Positions 24,725-32,369 of a stretch of 64,000 nt of DNA are shown here, one piece after another. A model generated the notes under the pieces. The model was not told where the DNA came from, made no database searches, and saw nothing but the letters and a program-made list of their open reading frames with translations. The number at the start of each line of letters is the position of its first letter. Within the stretch, counting starts at the first letter, position 1. Position numbers and translations under genes: made by a program. The stretch covers positions 1 to 64,000 of the forward strand of contig CAZYHC010000001.1 in the NCBI GenBank assembly GCA_964646625.1, read 5' to 3'. This DNA comes from DAOULT01 sp964646625 (GTDB lineage Bacteria > Chloroflexota > Anaerolineae > CAZYHC01).

Positions 24725-26059
24725 TTATGGTCCTTTCAGTATCTCCACGGCCTGTTGCCTGATATCCGTCAGACGTTGCGCAACTTCGAGCTGTCCGTTG
24801 GCTTTCAAGTCCTCGGCGATGAAGGCCATGACCTGGGTCAATTCTTCTTTCAGCAAGGCGGTGTTCTCTTGAAGGATGCTGCGCGTCTCCTCTGGATAAT
24901 CGGCTTCCATCAACTGATTAATAAGCTTGATCTCCGGGGGAGCGTTCTCCTGAAGCAAACGTACCGTCATGTCGTTCACTTCTTTAAGGCGTTCGACTAC
25001 ATCCACCAGTTCTTTTTCCTGAGCGTATTGGATGTTGACGGCCAGTAAAGCGAAAAATGCCTGGTCGATCTCGGACAGATGCTCTTTTATCACCTCCTCC
25101 GGGTATTCGCTTTCCAGGACACTTTTTAATACATTGGCTGCTTTTTGCAAGGCTGCTTTTGCCGCTTCATCCTGCCGGTCCACGATGTCCGTAATCCTGG
25201 CGCGCAGCCGGATCAGACGTTGGGCCTCTTCCTGGCTCGCGGCGGCCTCGATGCGATTGGTCAAATCCTGGTAAAAGCTGTAGTCCATCACCGGGCGACC
25301 GAGGGCCACCAGCGCTTCTAATTCTCTGTCGTCCTGGTAGGCCGCGAGCATTCTCTGCAACAATTCTTCTCGGACCCTGGCCCGGTCCTGCTCACTGGCC
25401 GCCTGGGCCGCGGCCGTGGTCTTACCTACCGTGCTCCATTCCAGGACTTTGTTCCGCAATTCCAGCAAGCGGTCGCTCAGTTCTTCCCGCCCGTTGGCTC
25501 TGGACGTCCCAGCCGAGACGGTCAAGGTCTGAAGAAATTCGTAATCGATTCGCTTATCTTCCCGCTGAATCACCCGCTTCAATTGTTCATCGTCCTGGCA
25601 AGCCAACATCTCTTCGATCAGGGCCGCCCTGGCTTTTTGCGCTTCCCACATCTCTTTGGTAATGCCGTCGGCCAGCATGATCTCCTCGATCATGTTCGGG
25701 AGGCTGAGAAAGATTTTAGGCTGGAAAAGGTAAGCCTTACGCTGCTCCGGTGGCAGGGCACTCATCAACACGTTGGTCAGATCGCCGATGACCTTCTGTT
25801 GATCGAGGCCCGTCAGCCCCGCTTCAGGGGGCATGAAGCAGAAGAGTAGCTCTTTAGTGGGGTCATGGTACAGGAAAGGCATACTGAGAATCCCCTCATT
25901 GCCGCAATGGGGACAACTGTAGGCATTAAACCGTCCCCCCACCAGAAGAGTTTTAAGCTCAGGATGTTGTTGAACGTCGATGATGCTCGTCACCTCGGCG
26001 GCGAATTGGTTCCTACACACGGAACAGGTGACAGGCACAACCTGCGGTGCATGTAGCAT
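24725..26059 (-). CDS. CpXC-domain protein inside the his operon
   Basis: A 444-residue protein with an N-terminal zinc-finger-like CpXC domain (CSVCRNQF and YSCPHCGNEG). The rest is a long helical region with four or more similar segments (for example LLACQDDEQLKRVI, LAAYQDDRELEALV) and many Glu/Gln/Ala. No signal or membrane segment is seen. CpXC proteins have no settled function. It begins only five bases after the hisC stop codon and is followed by hisB at 16 bp, so it is co-transcribed with histidine genes. Start at 26059 with weak AGGA upstream. Confidence 0.8.
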   Translation of the reverse strand: MLHAPQVVPVTCSVCRNQFAAEVTSIIDVQQHPELKTLLVGGRFNAYSCPHCGNEGILSMPFLYHDPTKELLFCFMPPEAGLTGLDQQKVIGDLTNVLMSALPPEQRKAYLFQPKIFLSLPNMIEEIMLADGITKEMWEAQKARAALIEEMLACQDDEQLKRVIQREDKRIDYEFLQTLTVSAGTSRANGREELSDRLLELRNKVLEWSTVGKTTAAAQAASEQDRARVREELLQRMLAAYQDDRELEALVALGRPVMDYSFYQDLTNRIEAAASQEEAQRLIRLRARITDIVDRQDEAAKAALQKAANVLKSVLESEYPEEVIKEHLSEIDQAFFALLAVNIQYAQEKELVDVVERLKEVNDMTVRLLQENAPPEIKLINQLMEADYPEETRSILQENTALLKEELTQVMAFIAEDLKANGQLEVAQRLTDIRQQAVEILKGP

Positions 26060-26064
26060 ATTTT

Positions 26065-27171
26065 TTAATTCCTTTCCACTTCGTTTAGGGCCTCTATTAA
26101 AGCATCGGTCTGTTCGGGCTGGCCCACGCTGATCCGGATGCAATCGGTCAGGCCCGGCTTGGAGAAGTAGCGCACCAGAATGCCTTTCTTTTCCAAAGCC
26201 AGCTTCAGGGCCCGGGCAGCCCGCCCCAGGACGCGACAGAGAATGAAATTAGCCCGACTGGGATAGGGGTGCAGAAACTCGATTCCCTGTAAGGCTCGAT
26301 AGAGCCTTTGGCGTTCCTCGATAATGCGTTGCACGTTGCCTCGCAGATAGTCAATGTCCTCCAGCGAGGCCAGGACAGCTCTCTGGGCCGCCACGTTGAC
26401 GTTATAAGGCTGCTTGAGCTTCCACAGGTGCCTGATAATATTTTCAGGGAAAAGGCCGTAGCCCACCCGCAGGCCGGCCAGCGCGGCCCATTTGCTGAAG
26501 GTGCGCAGCACGATCAGATTGGGATAGCGAGGCACCCAGACAGCCAGGCTACGACCGCTAAACTCGACGTAAGCCTCGTCCAGCACCACCACCAGGGGCA
26601 GGGCCAGCAGGCGTTGGAGGTCGTCCTCGGCCACAAGGCCGCCGTCGGGATTATTGGGCGAGGTGACGAAGATCAATTTGAGGCCGCCTTTCGGCTCCGA
26701 GTGCACCGTCCTTTCCACCGCTTCCACGTCGAGAGAGAAATCTTCGTGGCGGGGCACACTGACCACCCGTCCCCCACACACCCCCGTAACGAAGCTATAC
26801 ATCCCAAAGGTGGGCGGACAATCGATAACCCCCTCGCCAGGGAACAGGAAGAGGCGCATGATCAGATCGATCAGCTCGTCGGCTCCGTTGCCGCACAGGA
26901 TGTGGCTTCGATCTATCCCCACGTAGGCTTCCAGGGCCTCTCGCAGCAGGGTATGATCGGGATCGGGGTAGATGTGATAGCCGTCGTGTTCGGCCAACGC
27001 CGCCAGAGCCCTGGGAGAAGGGCCATAGAGATTCTCGTTGGCGTCCAGCTTGATAATGCGTTCCGGCGGCAGACCCAGGCGAGCGCTGAGCACCTCGAAG
27101 GGCACGATAGGGACGTACTCTTCCATATCACTTATATCAGGGCGTAGCAGTTCATCAACGTTAAGGCTCAT
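26065..27171 (-). CDS. hisC: Histidinol-phosphate aminotransferase
   Basis: PLP enzyme that makes histidinol phosphate from imidazole acetol phosphate and glutamate. A 368-residue class I/II aminotransferase. Visible elements are KLDANENLYGPSP, CGNGADELIDL (phosphate cup), SPNNPDGG, LDEAYVEF, and the PLP-Lys in RTFSKWAALAGLRVGYG. It follows hisD by nine bases. Confidence 0.93.
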   Translation of the reverse strand: MSLNVDELLRPDISDMEEYVPIVPFEVLSARLGLPPERIIKLDANENLYGPSPRALAALAEHDGYHIYPDPDHTLLREALEAYVGIDRSHILCGNGADELIDLIMRLFLFPGEGVIDCPPTFGMYSFVTGVCGGRVVSVPRHEDFSLDVEAVERTVHSEPKGGLKLIFVTSPNNPDGGLVAEDDLQRLLALPLVVVLDEAYVEFSGRSLAVWVPRYPNLIVLRTFSKWAALAGLRVGYGLFPENIIRHLWKLKQPYNVNVAAQRAVLASLEDIDYLRGNVQRIIEERQRLYRALQGIEFLHPYPSRANFILCRVLGRAARALKLALEKKGILVRYFSKPGLTDCIRISVGQPEQTDALIEALNEVERN

Positions 27172-27180
27172 TTTTGTTCG

Positions 27181-28545
27181 CTATCCTTGTTCGCTGTTTT
27201 CGTTGTCCTTGTTCGGGTTGGTGTTTCGGATGCGCACCGCCGCGGCGTGGGCGGTCAGGCCCTCGCTCTCGGCCAGGGCCATGGCCGCCGGGGCGAGCTC
27301 CCTGGCTTCTTCCTGGCCCAGGGCGAAAACGCTGATAACCTTCAGAAAATCGTTCAGGTTCAGGGGCGAAGCGAAGCGGGCCGTGCCCCCGGTGGGCATG
27401 ATGTGGCTGGGGCCGGCCACGTAATCGCCCAGCGCCTCGGAGGAGATTTCGCCCAGGAAGATACCCCCTGCGTTCCTGATTTTGCCCACCAGCGACCAGG
27501 GATCGGCCACCAGCAGACAGAGGTGCTCCGGGGCATACTCGTTAGCCAGGTCAAGGGCCTGGTCCAGACTTTCGGTTACGACGATCGCGCCGCGTTCCTC
27601 CAGCGAGCGGGCGGCGATTTCCTTTCTGGATAGAACCTCCAGTTGTTTTTCCAATTCGCGCTGCACCGCCAGAGCCAGCTTCAGAGAGGGGGTGAGGAGC
27701 AGGGCGGTAGCCAGCACGTCGTGTTCGGCCTGGGCCAGAAGGTCGGCGGCCAGGTAATGCGGTCGAGCGGTGTCGTCGGCTATCAGCAGAGTCTCGGTAG
27801 GCCCCGGCAGGCTCTCGATGGCTACCTGACCAAAGACCTGCCGTTTGGCCAGCACCACGAACAGATTGCCCGGCCCCACGATCTTATCCACCCTGGGCAC
27901 GCTTTCGGTGCCGCAGGCCAGGGCGGCGATAGCCTGGGCGCCACCCAGTTTGAAAACAGCGTCCACCCCGGCGATCCTGGCGGCGGCCAACACTACGGAG
28001 GCCAGGCGCCCATCCTGGGCGGGCGGACTGGCAACCACTACCTCCGACACCCCGGCCACCCTGGCCGGAATGGCAGCCATGAGCAGCGAGGAGGGATAGG
28101 CCGCCGTGCCGCCGGGTACGTAGATGCCCACCCGTTCCAGGGGACGGATGATCTGGCCCAGCGCCCCATCCTGACGCCAGGCCAGCCAGGAGTTGGCCCG
28201 TTGGTGTTCGTGGAAGGCCCGGAGGCGCTCAGCCGCCAGGGTCAGCGCACGGCGCAGCGTTTCGGAGGTCTGGTGCCAACCTTCTTCCAGCTCCTCCGGG
28301 CTGACTCTCAGGCCATCCAAGGCCACGCCGTCGATACGTCGCATGTAGTCCAGGGCGGCCTGGTCGCCTGCCTGACGTACATCGGCGATGATGCGGGCTA
28401 CTGCCTCCCTGGGGGTCAAGGTCTGACCGAATATCCGCTCGATGCCGGCTGTCACTTCGGGAGCGGTAGCTACCTCCTCCAACGGCACACGCTTCAGCAC
28501 GGTGGTCCTGGCTTCGTGAACGTCTCTGATCACCCTGATGGTCAT
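27181..28545 (-). CDS. hisD: Histidinol dehydrogenase
   Basis: NAD- and zinc-dependent double oxidation of histidinol to histidine. The 454-residue length is slightly above the usual 430. Motifs are VGIYVPGGTAAYPSS, KLGGAQAIAALACGT, VDKIVGPGN, and the catalytic/zinc-binding AGPSHIMPTGGTARF. It is the first gene of the his run; a promoter candidate lies at 28606-28634. No hisG is upstream. Confidence 0.95.
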   Translation of the reverse strand: MTIRVIRDVHEARTTVLKRVPLEEVATAPEVTAGIERIFGQTLTPREAVARIIADVRQAGDQAALDYMRRIDGVALDGLRVSPEELEEGWHQTSETLRRALTLAAERLRAFHEHQRANSWLAWRQDGALGQIIRPLERVGIYVPGGTAAYPSSLLMAAIPARVAGVSEVVVASPPAQDGRLASVVLAAARIAGVDAVFKLGGAQAIAALACGTESVPRVDKIVGPGNLFVVLAKRQVFGQVAIESLPGPTETLLIADDTARPHYLAADLLAQAEHDVLATALLLTPSLKLALAVQRELEKQLEVLSRKEIAARSLEERGAIVVTESLDQALDLANEYAPEHLCLLVADPWSLVGKIRNAGGIFLGEISSEALGDYVAGPSHIMPTGGTARFASPLNLNDFLKVISVFALGQEEARELAPAAMALAESEGLTAHAAAVRIRNTNPNKDNENSEQG

Positions 28546-28605
28546 ATACTACAACCTCGATTCAAACCGCACCTCACCGCCAAAGCCGATGCCTGGCTAA
28601 AAAAG

Positions 28606-28634
28606 AATATACCAGAATAAGGATGAAAAGTCAA
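28606..28634 (-). promoter_or_regulatory. Promoter candidate of the his-purH operon
   Basis: On the minus strand: TTGACT (28634-28629), 17-bp spacer, TATATT (28611-28606). The -35 box overlaps the stop codon of the upstream acetyltransferase gene. No leader peptide or T-box was recognised in the about 55-base leader. Confidence 0.6.
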
Positions 28635-29479
28635 CTGTCTATCCTTTTCAGTAACACCACCGCCTCCTCGCCGGTTGGGCAGAAACCAAACCAGCGATAG
28701 AGACGTTGAGAGACAAGATTACCTTTCTGGGTGTTCAGAGTGATAATTTTCATCCTTTCTCTTCTAAAGAAATCGATGGCCTCGGCCACGAGCCGCACCC
28801 CGATGCCTCGCCCCTGATAGGCGGGATGCACGGCCAGGCGTGATAGATGTCCTTTCTCGCCCAGGCGATGGTTGAACTGATAACCGATCACCCTTTCTCC
28901 CAGGGTGGCTACCGCGAAATAAGGGGCGCCGTCCATAATCCTGGCAAAAGCTTCCCCGTCATGACACAATAACGGTTCGAAAGTCTGCCGCTCCAATTCT
29001 ACCAGGGCGGGAATGTCGGCCACCCGCGCGGGGCGAACACGAACCTCTGCATTGCCCCTGGATGGTATGCGCCAATCTCGCTTGACAAAGGTTATAATCC
29101 GCTCGTAGACCACGAAGCCCCAGTCTGCCTGTAGAGGCTCGATCAACCACTCGTCACTTCCCATGTACATCAGCCAGGTGACCCCTCGACTTTGCAACAG
29201 GTCTATAGCTGAAGGTAACAGGGTTTTAAGGCCCGCTTCCAGGGGCCAGTTGTCGCTCACCCCCAGCCCGTGCAGCCAGGCCCGGGAAGTTGAGCTTATA
29301 GGGCAAAATACGAAGCCCAACAACTTCTCGTCGGAGAGGGCCACCAGAAAGGTGTCAGCCATCGCTTCTACGTCGCTGTTCATCTCAAAGTCGCTGCATA
29401 CATTCTCGGCCTGCCTGATAAGACGTGCCACCTGAGACTGCTCAGCCTTTGTGACCGGCCTGACTGTGATCTCTCCCAC
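28631..29479 (-). CDS. GNAT-family N-acetyltransferase (two tandem GNAT-like domains)
   Basis: About 283 residues. The C-terminal half is a clear acetyltransferase with the acetyl-CoA loop LAVHPAYQGRGIGVRLV and the strand LNTQKGN. The N-terminal half (VRPVTKAEQSQVARLIRQ, then GLGVSDNWPLEAGLKTLL) looks like a degenerate second copy. Such tandem GNATs act on small amines, antibiotics or protein N-termini; the substrate here is unknown. I prefer the GTG at 29479 with GGGAGG five bases upstream to the GTG at 29485, which touches the site. Confidence 0.8.
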   Translation of the reverse strand: MGEITVRPVTKAEQSQVARLIRQAENVCSDFEMNSDVEAMADTFLVALSDEKLLGFVFCPISSTSRAWLHGLGVSDNWPLEAGLKTLLPSAIDLLQSRGVTWLMYMGSDEWLIEPLQADWGFVVYERIITFVKRDWRIPSRGNAEVRVRPARVADIPALVELERQTFEPLLCHDGEAFARIMDGAPYFAVATLGERVIGYQFNHRLGEKGHLSRLAVHPAYQGRGIGVRLVAEAIDFFRRERMKIITLNTQKGNLVSQRLYRWFGFCPTGEEAVVLLKRIDS

Positions 29480-29500
29480 CTGCACCTCCCGCTCAGGTTA

Positions 29501-29529
29501 ATTATGACACGATTATGGCCAAACGTCAA
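29501..29529 (-). promoter_or_regulatory. Promoter candidate of the acetyltransferase gene
   Basis: On the minus strand: TTGACG (29529-29524), 17-bp spacer, CATAAT (29506-29501). One mismatch to consensus in each box; the gene start is about 20 bases downstream, so the leader would be very short. Confidence 0.45.
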
Positions 29530-29584
29530 GATGCCGTATTCACTGGGCAGGGTCCTGTCAAAGTCGGACCGGGGTCAACTGCTC

Positions 29585-29665
29585 TAGCCCCCGTCCCGGG
29601 GGCGGTGACCGTGGAGTATCGTAATTCTATTTAAGTCGTCCCCGAGACGGGGACTGGGAGCGGGC
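29585..29665. repeat. Two-hairpin GC-rich repeat (GCCCCCGTCCCGGGGGC type)
   Basis: Two inverted repeats, AGCCCCCGTCCCGGGGGCGG and GTCCCCGAGACGGGGAC, about 28 bases apart. The same pair appears in reverse orientation at 35242-35300. Related single or double units occur at 37585-37710 and 59137-59209. Confidence 0.75.
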
Positions 29666-29728
29666 GAAGCGGGATTATACCCGATGAACCGCGACTTTGA
29701 CAGGCCCCTAGCTGAAAAAATGCTCCAT

Positions 29729-29757
29729 TTGACAAGAGCGACCAAAGGTGTTATAAT
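29729..29757 (+). promoter_or_regulatory. Consensus promoter of the ilvB-ilvN-cimA operon
   Basis: TTGACA (29729-29734), exactly 17-bp spacer, TATAAT (29752-29757). This perfect match places the transcript start near 29764, about 25 bases before the leader peptide gene. Confidence 0.85.
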
Positions 29758-29788
29758 AAGCCAACATGAGTTCTGGAGTGTGACCAGC

Positions 29789-29887
29789 GTGAAAGCACAA
29801 TCCCACACCGCTACTGTTGTACTTATCATTATCGTAGTGCTCCTTGGTCTCAAGGAGCTAATGGCGGTTGGGATGGTGCCGGATTAG
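29789..29887 (+). CDS. Branched-chain amino-acid leader peptide (ilvL-like)
   Basis: A 32-residue open frame from GTG to TAG. GGAG (29775-29778) lies ten bases before the start; a GTG three codons upstream is the alternative. Codons 10-19 are ten consecutive Val/Leu/Ile codons (VVLIIIVVLL), followed by GLKEL. Such runs are the hallmark of attenuator leader peptides like IlvL and IvbL of enterobacteria, where a ribosome short of charged tRNA stalls. The frame lies between a consensus promoter and a terminator upstream of ilvB. The peptide itself need have no other function. A small membrane peptide is the alternative reading, but the RNA structures argue for attenuation. Confidence 0.8.
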   Translation: MKAQSHTATVVLIIIVVLLGLKELMAVGMVPD

Positions 29888-29941
29888 GCAGTCACACAAG
29901 CAATCACTTTAAAGAGCCTCCCAACCGGGAGGCTCTTTTTT
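29839..29941 (+). promoter_or_regulatory. Transcription attenuator of the ilv operon
   Basis: Three RNA elements are visible. A pause-type hairpin has an 8-bp perfect stem GCTCCTTG / CAAGGAGC at 29839-29858, overlapping the end of the control codons. An antiterminator can form between CGGTTGGGA (29865-29873) and TCCCAACCG (29919-29927), a perfect 9-bp match. That pairing excludes the terminator stem at 29913-29936. A ribosome stalled on the Val/Leu/Ile codons (29816-29845) leaves 29865-29873 free, favouring antitermination. A ribosome reaching the TAG at 29887 covers it, favouring termination. Confidence 0.8.
29911..29941 (+). terminator. Attenuator terminator upstream of ilvB
   Basis: Stem AGAGCCTCCC / GGGAGGCTCT (10 bp, loop AACC) with a run of six T directly after. 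It ends 114 bases before the ilvB start codon. Confidence 0.9.
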
Positions 29942-30054
29942 GTTGGGAAGGGGTTTTGGGGGCAAGGGTGCCTTCAAACAGGCGAGGGGGGGGGCCTGTC
30001 TGGAGGCATCAGTTTTCTCGCTGCCCGTTAATTATCCAAGAGAGGAGAGGTCTT

Positions 30055-31731
30055 ATGAAGCTGAACGGAGCACGCATTTTATGGGAGAGCATGGTCAAAG
30101 AAGGGGTGGACGTTATCTTTGGCTTTCCCGGCGGAGCAGTCATCCACCTCTACCACGCTCTGCCCGACTATCCTATCCGTCACGTTCTGGTCCGTCACGA
30201 ACAGGCCGCCGCCCACGCCGCCGATGGCTACGCTCGCTCCACCGGTCGGGTGGGGGTCTGTATCGCCACCTCTGGCCCTGGAGCCACCAACCTGGTGACG
30301 GGCCTGGCTACCGCCTCGATGGACTCCTCGTCCATCGTAGCCATCACCGGCCAGGTGCCCACCAACCTTATCGGCAAGGATGCCTTCCAGGAGACGGATA
30401 TCACCGGCATCACCCTGCCCATCACCAAGCATAACTACCTGGTAACCGACGTGCGCGACCTGGCGCAGGTGGTCAAGGAGGCTTTCTACATCGCCCGCAC
30501 CGGGCGGCCGGGACCGGTCCTGATCGACATTGCCAAAGACGCCCAGGCCGCCGAAACGGAGTACGAGTACCCGCAGGAAGTCAATCTACCAGGCTACAAT
30601 CCCCAGTACGAGGGCGAGATGTCCAGGGTCAGAAAGGCGGCCCAACTCATCAACCAGGCCGAAAAACCCCTGATCATCGCCGGGCAGGGCATCACGGTGG
30701 CCGGAGCGCACCTCGAGCTACGAGAACTGGTGGAGAAAGCCCAGATCCCGGTGGTCACCACCCTGTTGGGCATCAGCACCATCCCCGAGACTCATCCGCT
30801 GTGCCTGGGGATGGGCGGTATGCACGGTGAGGCCTGCACTAACAAAGCCTTGCAGGAGACCGATCTGATCATCGCCCTGGGCACCCGCTTCGACGACCGC
30901 CTGACGGGCAAGGCGTCCACTTTTGCTCCCCACGCCAGGATCATCCACGTGGACATCGACCCGGCCGAGATCAACAAGAACGTGCAGGCCGATCTACCCG
31001 TCATCGGCGACGCCAGGAAGGTGCTACAGGCCCTCAATCCTATGGTTGAACCCAGCTCCCATCCGGCCTGGATAGAGCAGATCGACTGCTGGCGGGCCGA
31101 AACCGCCCGACGGGACATCCTCAGTCATGAAACCGAGGCCCTTATCCCCCAGTACGTGGTACGGCAAATCTGGCACGCCACCAAAGGCGAGGCCATCATG
31201 GTCAGCGACGTGGGCCAGAACCAGATGTGGGAGGCCCAATACTTCCTGCACCACCGGCCACGGGGTTTGGTCTCTTCGGGCGGGTTGGGCACGATGGGTT
31301 TTGCTCTACCGGCGGCCATTGGCGCCCAGATGGGCAACCCCGACGAGTGCGTATGGGTGGTATGCGGCGACGGCGGGTTTCAGATGACCATGCAAGAGTT
31401 GGGCACGATCGTCCAGGAAAAGTTGCCCCTCAAGGTGGCCATCCTGAACAACAATTATCTGGGCATGGTGCGCCAATGGCAGGAGCTTTTCTTCGAGAAG
31501 CGGTACTCCGCTACTCCTCTCCTCAACCCGGACTTTGCCCGAATCGCCGAAGTATATGGCATCCCTGGTTTGGTGGTGGAGAATAAGGATGACGTGGTGT
31601 CGGCCATCGAACGAGCTATGGAAATAGATGGGCCGGTGGTGGTTGAGTTTCGCGTCGAGCAGGAGGAGAAAGTCTTTCCTATGGTCGAGCCTGGTGCGTC
31701 CATCGGCGATATGATCCGCCGCCCGGAATAG
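30055..31731 (+). CDS. ilvB: Acetolactate synthase, large (catalytic) subunit
   Basis: ThDP- and FAD-dependent first common step of valine, leucine and isoleucine synthesis. The 558-residue protein has the catalytic Glu in VRHEQAAAHAADGYAR, the FAD region (TSGPGATNLVTG), and the ThDP motif GDGGFQMTMQEL..LNNNYLGMV. It is the anabolic form: a regulatory subunit gene follows. The start at 30055 has AGAGGAGAGG upstream; the longer frame runs back toward the terminator. Expression is expected to be controlled by the attenuator. Confidence 0.95.
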   Translation: MKLNGARILWESMVKEGVDVIFGFPGGAVIHLYHALPDYPIRHVLVRHEQAAAHAADGYARSTGRVGVCIATSGPGATNLVTGLATASMDSSSIVAITGQVPTNLIGKDAFQETDITGITLPITKHNYLVTDVRDLAQVVKEAFYIARTGRPGPVLIDIAKDAQAAETEYEYPQEVNLPGYNPQYEGEMSRVRKAAQLINQAEKPLIIAGQGITVAGAHLELRELVEKAQIPVVTTLLGISTIPETHPLCLGMGGMHGEACTNKALQETDLIIALGTRFDDRLTGKASTFAPHARIIHVDIDPAEINKNVQADLPVIGDARKVLQALNPMVEPSSHPAWIEQIDCWRAETARRDILSHETEALIPQYVVRQIWHATKGEAIMVSDVGQNQMWEAQYFLHHRPRGLVSSGGLGTMGFALPAAIGAQMGNPDECVWVVCGDGGFQMTMQELGTIVQEKLPLKVAILNNNYLGMVRQWQELFFEKRYSATPLLNPDFARIAEVYGIPGLVVENKDDVVSAIERAMEIDGPVVVEFRVEQEEKVFPMVEPGASIGDMIRRPE

Positions 31732-31742
31732 ACCCACAACGT

Positions 31743-31768
31743 AAGACGGGTTGACAACCCGTCCCACC
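31743..31768. repeat. Palindrome between ilvB and ilvN
   Basis: AAGACGGGTTGACAACCCGT followed by CCCACC: an 8-bp inverted repeat ACGGGTTG/CAACCCGT. It may be a repeat-family member or stabilise the intercistronic RNA. Only one copy was noticed. Confidence 0.45.
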
Positions 31769-31820
31769 CCAAAATCTGGGACGCACCCCGTTACTACCGC
31801 AAAGAAAGGAGCAGTAAATT

Positions 31821-32354
31821 ATGAGAGCTCTGACTAAGCACACTCTGATAGCCTGGATGGAAGACAAACCTGGCGTTTTGGCCCGGGTAGCCAGTCTCAT
31901 CCGCCGCCGCAATTTCAACATCGAGAGTCTGGCCGTGGGGCATAGCGAGACCCCCGCTATTTCCCGCATGACCCTGGTGGTCGATGGCACACGCACCGCT
32001 ATTGACCAGGTGGTAGGGCAGCTTCAGAAGCAGATCAACGTCACCGAGGTGGTCGATGTCACCGAGCAGCCGATGGTTATTCGCGAGATGGCCCTCATCC
32101 GGGTGAAGGCCGATGCCTCCACCCGCCCCCAGATCGTGCAGTTAGTGGATATCTATCGGGCCAAAATCGTGGACGTGGCCCGCGCATCCATCATGATCGA
32201 GCTCACCGGCCCGGAGACCAGGGTCGATTCCCTGATTCGCCTCCTGGAAGATTTCGGCATCATGGAGATGACGCGCACCGGACGGATAGTGATGGTGCGC
32301 GGGGAAAATGGGAAATCCGACTACACGGCTAACGAAGCCTTTGACGGGAAGTAG
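31821..32354 (+). CDS. ilvN: Acetolactate synthase, small (regulatory) subunit
   Basis: A 177-residue regulatory subunit that binds valine and activates IlvB. It has an N-terminal ACT domain (EDKPGVLARVASLIRRRNFNI) and the second IlvN-type domain (MVIREMALIRVKADASTRPQI). AAAGGAG lies before the ATG. It sits 89 bp after ilvB and 15 bp before cimA, in one operon. Confidence 0.95.
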   Translation: MRALTKHTLIAWMEDKPGVLARVASLIRRRNFNIESLAVGHSETPAISRMTLVVDGTRTAIDQVVGQLQKQINVTEVVDVTEQPMVIREMALIRVKADASTRPQIVQLVDIYRAKIVDVARASIMIELTGPETRVDSLIRLLEDFGIMEMTRTGRIVMVRGENGKSDYTANEAFDGK

Positions 32355-32369
32355 GGGAGAGATTTTACA

